From assembly GCA_013375385.1 (NCBI GenBank), contig JABXJY010000030.1, positions 1-17,209 of the forward strand: a stretch of 17,209 nt of DNA, in the 5' to 3' direction. Each line of letters starts with the position of its first letter. The first letter of the stretch is position 1. The notes beneath the pieces were generated by a model. That model was not told the DNA's origin. It was given only the letters and a program-made list of their open reading frames with translations, and did not search any database. Shown in pieces: positions 13,479 to 17,209 of this stretch. Position numbers and translations under genes: made by a program. This DNA comes from Desulfobacterales bacterium. Its GTDB lineage: Bacteria > Desulfobacterota > DSM-4660 > Desulfatiglandales > B25-G16.

Positions 13479-14654
13479 ATGAAGATCCTTAATCTCGATC
13501 ACATCTCAGCAAATCCTCTTTTGCCTGAAGTTCAGAGTGCCATGATCGAGGCCATCAAAATGAACTATGGCAATCCTTCGAGCCAACACAAAGCCGGGGA
13601 TCAGGCCTCTGAAGCCCTGGAGAGGGCTCGTGAATCTGTGGCACGTCTCATTCACTGTGCAGCCCCAAAAGAGGTGGTCTTTACCTCAGGGGGCACGGAG
13701 TCTGTCAATCATGCCATCAAGGGTCTGGCATTGGCCAATCGAGACAAGGGCACCCACATTGTCACATCCAATATCGAGCACAACTCCGTTATCAGGAGCC
13801 TGCGTCGGTTGAAAACGATGAACTACCAGATCACCTCCATTCCGGTGGACGGATACGGCCGCGTGAGCCCCGATCACGTTGCTCAAGCCATCAGGGATGA
13901 GACCATAGTGGTGTCCATCATGCACAGCAACAATGAAATCGGGACCATCCAGCCCATCGAGGAGATCGCACAGATCACCAGGGAGAAAAAGGTAATCTTT
14001 CATGTCGACGCCGTGGACTCCGTGGGGGTGGTGCCCATCGATGTGCAGCAACTGGATGCGGATGTGCTCAGTTTTGCATCCAACCCCTTCTACGGCCCTA
14101 CCGGCGCGGGGGGTCTGTGGGTTCGCCGCGGGATCAATATCTGGCCCCTCCTGGATGGAGGTATCCAGGAAAACAACAAACGGGCGGGTACCGAAAACTT
14201 GATCGGGATCATCGGGATGGGTGTGGCCGCAGAGTGTGCCATGCGGGATATGGACTCCCGGCTCACCCACACCAGGAAGCTCAGGGAAAGGCTTCTCAAG
14301 GAACTACCCAACTACATTGACGAATACTACCTGAACGGCCATCCGGACCATAGCCTGCCCAATTTGGTGTCGGTGTCCATCAAGTACATCGAAGGGGAGA
14401 GTGTGGTGCTGATGCTCGATGATGAGAACATCGCTGTATCCACCCGATCGGCGTGTGCTTCGGGATCCCTTCGGGCATCCCATGTCTTGCTGTCCATCGG
14501 GCGCGCGTTTGCCGAAGCCCAGGGAACCCTGGTCATTACCTTCGGAGTGGACAATACCGAGGAAGATATCCTTCGTTTCTTAACAGCACTAAAGGATGTG
14601 GTGAAAACATTGCGGGATCTCTCCCCCCTATATCCAAAGACAGCTCACTCCTAA
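13479..14654 (+). CDS. IscS/NifS-like protein lacking the PLP-binding lysine
   Basis: A 391-aa class V aminotransferase-fold protein. Most active-site features of cysteine desulfurases are kept: SGGTESVNHAI near 70-80, His101 (NIEHNSV), NNEIGTIQP near 151, Asp177 (HVDAVDS), RAGTEN near 235 and the catalytic-loop Cys326 (STRSACASGS). The HK pair that carries the Schiff-base lysine is replaced by Asn202-Pro203 (SFASNPFYGPTGAG; Pro codon 14085-14087). Archaeoglobus fulgidus IscS likewise lacks this lysine (Asp there) and was described as inactive as a desulfurase unless restored; overall the sequences look alike (YLNGHP, YIEGES, SPLY). The ATG at 13479 has AAGGAG seven bases upstream; a longer frame from 13449 overlaps the scaffold gene. 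It may donate Cys326 as a cluster ligand while sulfur comes from sulfide. Confidence 0.88.
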   Translation: MKILNLDHISANPLLPEVQSAMIEAIKMNYGNPSSQHKAGDQASEALERARESVARLIHCAAPKEVVFTSGGTESVNHAIKGLALANRDKGTHIVTSNIEHNSVIRSLRRLKTMNYQITSIPVDGYGRVSPDHVAQAIRDETIVVSIMHSNNEIGTIQPIEEIAQITREKKVIFHVDAVDSVGVVPIDVQQLDADVLSFASNPFYGPTGAGGLWVRRGINIWPLLDGGIQENNKRAGTENLIGIIGMGVAAECAMRDMDSRLTHTRKLRERLLKELPNYIDEYYLNGHPDHSLPNLVSVSIKYIEGESVVLMLDDENIAVSTRSACASGSLRASHVLLSIGRAFAEAQGTLVITFGVDNTEEDILRFLTALKDVVKTLRDLSPLYPKTAHS

Positions 14655-14766
14655 GTATCTTCTGATCGTTATCCATCCTCAATCAGGATTACCCTGTGCC
14701 CCACGGAGGTCTTCTGTGGATGGGTTTTGTTACTGGTTTAAAAACCTTTTTCTGTGACAGCAGGAC

Positions 14767-15849
14767 TCACTTCTTGGGTGGCTTCTCGCCCAGGGTCACC
14801 TTAATGCGTAGGAATTTCCCTTTGCGTAAGACCTTCAATTCTACCGTCTTCTCCGGTCGGTGATCTCTGATCATTCGTATCAGGTCATCTGAGGACATCA
14901 CTTTTTCTCCGTCAATTTCCACGATCACATCACCTCCGACCATGATCAAGGAGTTTCCCACTTGAACCTGTCTGTCCCCGCCTCTGAGCCCTGCTTTTTC
15001 CGCCGGTCCGCCTTTGACAACTTCGCCGATCACTGCCCCCCGCTCAACCGTAAGACCGAGAAATTTGGCAAATTCTGGAATGAGGGGAAAGACGGACACA
15101 CCGATCCAGGGGTAGGAAACATAGCCCTTTGCAATGAGCTCAGGCAAGATTCGTTTGGCAGTGTTGACTGGCACAGCAAAACCGATCCCCACGCTTGTCC
15201 CAGTTGGGCTGATGATGGCTGAGTTGATGCCGATGATCTTTCCTGTGGAGTCGAGGAGAGGACCTCCGGAGTTTCCTGGGTTGATGGCCGCGTCCGTCTG
15301 AATAACATCGTGAATCAAGACCCCTGCCTCCGAACGAATGAATCTGCCGAGGGAACTGATGACCCCTGTTGTCAGGGTTTGGCCCAGGCCGAAGGGATTT
15401 CCAATGGCTAGCACCTTCTGGCCCACCTTTAGTCTGGCTGAGTCTCCCATGGGGATTACCGTCAGCCTCTCCTTTGGCGCATCAATCTTGATGACGGCCA
15501 GGTCATTGTCTGGATCGGCACCCACAAATCGCGCAGGCCACTTGCTCTCGTCGCTCAAGGTTACCTCTAGCTTTGTGGAATCCCGAATGACATGATGATT
15601 GGTCAAGATGTGACCAGCTGTATCGATAATTGACCCTGACCCGGCCCCTTCCCTGGGGATGGGATTGAACAAGAAATCCCGCTGAATCACCACACTCGTG
15701 ATATTGACCACCCCAGGGCCGACCCGGCGGTATATGGAGATGTTGTTTTCTTCATCCTCCGTTTCAGCAATACCGACTGAGTGTCCAGAGAGGAGAAAAA
15801 AGACCGCCAAGATACATAGAATTGCTTTGTGTTTCTTAACCTCCTCCAT
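14767..15849 (-). CDS. Periplasmic HtrA/DegP-type serine protease with one PDZ domain
   Basis: A 360-aa secreted protease. Residues 1-28 are a Sec signal (EEVKKHK, then ILCILAVFFLLSG, SVGIAE). The trypsin-like domain holds the triad His86 (LTNHHV), Asp116 (DPDNDLAV) and Ser194 (NPGNSGGP), all intact. One PDZ domain follows (about 250-350; WIGVSVFP.., GPAEKAGLRGGD). With a single PDZ it is like DegS/HtrA of stress responses rather than two-PDZ DegP. The ATG at 15849 is chosen because GGAG lies five bases before it; the in-frame ATG at 15864 contains part of that site. It follows a DUF4177-like gene by 105 bases on the same strand. The expected job is degrading misfolded exported proteins. Its 3' end faces the iscS-like gene 112 bases away, with no clear terminator. 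Confidence 0.92.
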   Translation of the reverse strand: MEEVKKHKAILCILAVFFLLSGHSVGIAETEDEENNISIYRRVGPGVVNITSVVIQRDFLFNPIPREGAGSGSIIDTAGHILTNHHVIRDSTKLEVTLSDESKWPARFVGADPDNDLAVIKIDAPKERLTVIPMGDSARLKVGQKVLAIGNPFGLGQTLTTGVISSLGRFIRSEAGVLIHDVIQTDAAINPGNSGGPLLDSTGKIIGINSAIISPTGTSVGIGFAVPVNTAKRILPELIAKGYVSYPWIGVSVFPLIPEFAKFLGLTVERGAVIGEVVKGGPAEKAGLRGGDRQVQVGNSLIMVGGDVIVEIDGEKVMSSDDLIRMIRDHRPEKTVELKVLRKGKFLRIKVTLGEKPPKK

Positions 15850-15954
15850 CTTTACTCCTTTCATTGTTTCTTAGTTCATACCGCTATTCACCGACAGTCG
15901 TCCAGCTCTTTGTGCAGGGCCTCAAGTGCTGCTGAGCGCTTGCGCTCTACATCC

Positions 15955-16194
15955 CTATTTCTCTTTGCCCTTAATCTTGCGCTTCCAAAAGGCCATCACG
16001 CCTTCCTTGCCAAAAGAAACCTGGACCAACTCCCAGCCTTGCTCCCCCTGTTCATTTAGTATATCGGTAAGCATGTCTGTCTGGTCACCCGGAACCTCAT
16101 CAAGCGTACACTCCCCACTCTCTGTACAGAAATAAATGACCTGCTTGAAGGTCTCAGCCGGGTGCTTTGTAATTCTATATTCAAAACCTTTCAT
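15955..16194 (-). CDS. Small DUF4177-like protein, unknown function
   Basis: A 79-aa protein beginning KGFEYRITKHPAETF with the motif LNEQGEQGWELVQVSF at about 47-62 and a basic end (FWKRKIKGKEK). A strand, a helix carrying LNxxGxxGWELV, then a final strand is the layout of DUF4177-like proteins, whose function is unknown. The ATG at 16194 has GAGGAGG upstream. It is probably co-transcribed with HtrA downstream. Just after its stop a 6-bp inverted repeat with a 2-base loop (15934-15947) occurs without a T run. In the next frame, codons continue without stop to 15898 (ending LHKELDDCR), which could hint at a frameshifted C-terminus, but no start or support was found. Confidence 0.68.
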   Translation of the reverse strand: MKGFEYRITKHPAETFKQVIYFCTESGECTLDEVPGDQTDMLTDILNEQGEQGWELVQVSFGKEGVMAFWKRKIKGKEK

Positions 16195-16303
16195 AGGACC
16201 TCCTCTGTTATGGTAAAACTCTTAAACCTTTTTAGCCATGATGCGGCCAAGGGCTGGCAGATGGGCTACCCTGGAGGTGGCTCGGCTTCATGATCAATCT
16301 TTG

Positions 16304-16417
16304 CTACTCTCCAAGGAAAGTAGAACCGTTTTCAATCCACAGCGTATGCTCTTTCCCTCTTAGACGAATTTCCTCTCGTTCGTGTTGCTCATCCAAAATC
16401 ACTTCTTGCTCCGCCAT
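16304..16417 (-). CDS. Possible small acidic protein (37 aa)
   Basis: A short frame, MAEQEVILDEQHEREEIRLR then GKEHTLWIENGSTFLGE, followed by TAG. The glutamate-rich helix and well-formed ending look coding, and in-frame codons continue upstream of the ATG (AEQGLEDEARQKA) to a TAA near the end of the CBS gene. No good ribosome site precedes the ATG (only AAAGG too close). It may be a small gene or the worn end of a lost one. No family recognised. Confidence 0.3.
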   Translation of the reverse strand: MAEQEVILDEQHEREEIRLRGKEHTLWIENGSTFLGE

Positions 16418-16464
16418 TGCCTTTTGGCGAGCTTCGTCTTCCAGGCCTTGCTCTGCGGGTTAGG

Positions 16465-17094
16465 TTAGGTGACATTGAAACCCGAAGACTTGAGCTCTGT
16501 GACTATTGGTTCGGCATCCTCGCTCTGCAACCGTAAGACTACCAGCCAATCATCATCCTCATGTTCCGGGGGGAGGGTCATCATACTCAACAACACGGTC
16601 TTGTGCTTATCGAGGATCTCCATGATCCGCTGCATGTTGCCAAAGTCTTGAGAGGCCTTTATATCTATCCTCTTGCCCTGCCCTCGTACCCCCAAGACCC
16701 TCGTCATGAGCCTGACGATATCCGATTCGGTGACCATGCCAACGAGTCTGCCGCCTTCCATCACCGGAAAGGCACCATAGCCCATCTCCTGTCCCAACTG
16801 CAACGCCTCCTCGGCTGGCATATCAGGAGAGATCGTGTAGGGCTTCTTGACCATGATGTCTTTGACGGTCATCTTGGCCAGGAGGTAGTGCAACTCATGG
16901 ATGCTCAGAGAGGTAGCCGGCGAAGGTGATGCCTCGAGAAGCATGTGCTTGGTTACGAGGCCTACCAGTTTGTCCTTTTTCATAACCGGCAGTCTCCTGA
17001 TCTTGTGGGCATCCATGATCCTCTTGGCATCGTGGATTGAGGTATTCTCGTCAACAGCCACCACATTGGTACTCATAAGATCTCTTATTCTCAC
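16465..17094 (-). CDS. CBS-domain pair protein with C-terminal ACT-like domain (AcuB type)
   Basis: A 209-aa cytoplasmic regulator-type protein. Two CBS motifs are clear: RIRDLMSTNVVAVDENTSIH (1-20) to LVGLVTKHMLL (about 43-53), and MTVKDIMVKKPYTISPDMPA (74-93) to LVGMVTESDIVRLM (about 117-130). The C-terminus (about 141-209; RIDIKASQDFG..DDDWLVVLRLQS..EPIVTELKSSGFNV) has the alternating pattern of an ACT-like domain, as in AcuB-type proteins. Paired CBS domains usually bind adenine nucleotides or S-adenosylmethionine; the ligand here is unknown. The start is the GTG at 17094, with GGAGGG four to five bases upstream, giving the usual RIRDLM opening. It heads a minus-strand group leading to the DUF4177-like protein and HtrA. 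Confidence 0.88.
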   Translation of the reverse strand: MRIRDLMSTNVVAVDENTSIHDAKRIMDAHKIRRLPVMKKDKLVGLVTKHMLLEASPSPATSLSIHELHYLLAKMTVKDIMVKKPYTISPDMPAEEALQLGQEMGYGAFPVMEGGRLVGMVTESDIVRLMTRVLGVRGQGKRIDIKASQDFGNMQRIMEILDKHKTVLLSMMTLPPEHEDDDWLVVLRLQSEDAEPIVTELKSSGFNVT

Positions 17095-17118
17095 TTTTCC
17101 CTCCTGTTCTTACAATGT

Positions 17119-17209
17119 TTAAGAGGTTCTGTTATACCTCAGCACCTCTTTCGCCAGGGTCGACCCTGAAAGCATGACAACAAACACAGCAATTAATAGG
17201 CTGCATAGT
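17119..17209 (-). CDS. Possible end of a gene entering from the right edge
   Basis: Twenty-nine codons open to the window edge: a hydrophobic run (CSLLIAVFVVMLSGSTLA) then KEVLRYNRTS and TAA, 24 bases before the CBS gene's start codon. It could be the C-terminal membrane helix of a larger protein or a short lipoprotein-like signal. A perfect 14-bp palindrome (CAGGGTCGACCCTG, 17155-17168) lies inside. Too little is visible to name it. Confidence 0.3.
   Translation of the reverse strand, partial: LCSLLIAVFVVMLSGSTLAKEVLRYNRTS

Noticed and set aside
13686..14270. 194-aa open frame on the minus strand
   Set aside because: Antisense shadow of the IscS-like gene; composition follows the complementary codons.
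14655..14766. Possible bidirectional terminator between iscS-like and htrA genes
   Set aside because: Only a 5-bp GGTTT/AAACC repeat with a 2-base loop before a T run and a weak CCATCC/GGATGG pair; not strong enough to call.
15898..15960. In-frame continuation after the DUF4177-like stop (ending LHKELDDCR)
   Set aside because: It needs a frameshift and has no start of its own; mentioned under the gene only as a possibility.
1..17209. CRISPR arrays, tRNA/rRNA genes, transposases, prophage or toxin-antitoxin genes
   Set aside because: Looked for on both strands; no spaced direct repeats, RNA gene signatures or relevant protein families were seen.

Overview
The window reads as chromosomal DNA of a strictly anaerobic bacterium living where oxygen and peroxide are occasional threats. 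A sulfate-reducing or syntrophic member of the Desulfobacterota (former Deltaproteobacteria) is the best guess. This rests on gene content: nickel carbon monoxide dehydrogenase, rubrerythrin, rubredoxin, flavodiiron protein, a PerR-type Fur regulator, and an anaerobe/archaeal-type IscU-IscS pair. No marker gene in the window fixes the genus.

Layout. Bases 1-9006, all on the minus strand, are an oxygen and peroxide defence island of three units. (a) Rubrerythrin, an exported TlpA-like thioredoxin, an exported peroxiredoxin, a PerR regulator, a cysteine-less remnant of thiol peroxidase, and CooS carbon monoxide dehydrogenase with an extra zinc-ribbon-like N-terminus; the promoter (TTGACA, 17 bp, TACTAT) is overlapped by two PerR-like 7-1-7 operators. 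(b) Rubredoxin (53 aa), a ferritin-like protein, a flavodiiron oxygen reductase and a second ferritin-like protein, behind their own sigma-70 type promoter. (c) An AhpF/thioredoxin-reductase-like flavoenzyme followed by a glutaredoxin-like protein cut by the window edge; a 129-bp miniature inverted-repeat element lies just upstream. Next comes a minus-strand FMN flavoprotein (9007-9612).

Bases 9983-12572 on the plus strand carry a GT81-type glucosyl-3-phosphoglycerate synthase, a universal stress protein and a two-helix membrane protein ending at a clear hairpin terminator: an osmotic/general stress block. Bases 12953-14654 are an IscU-like scaffold with a C-terminal zinc ribbon and an IscS-like protein in which the pyridoxal-phosphate lysine is replaced by proline. 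Bases 14767-17094 on the minus strand hold a CBS-domain protein, a possible 37-aa peptide, a small DUF4177-like protein and a periplasmic HtrA protease.

How they fit together (inference): PerR senses peroxide and releases rubrerythrin, the exported peroxiredoxin/thioredoxin pair and CooS; rubredoxin feeds electrons to the flavodiiron protein and possibly to rubrerythrin; the scaffold and IscS-like pair would repair or build iron-sulfur clusters, perhaps from free sulfide. The three points most worth following up are the lysine-less IscS, the CODH inside a PerR operon, and the zinc-ribbon/CooS in-frame fusion next to a slippery G tract.
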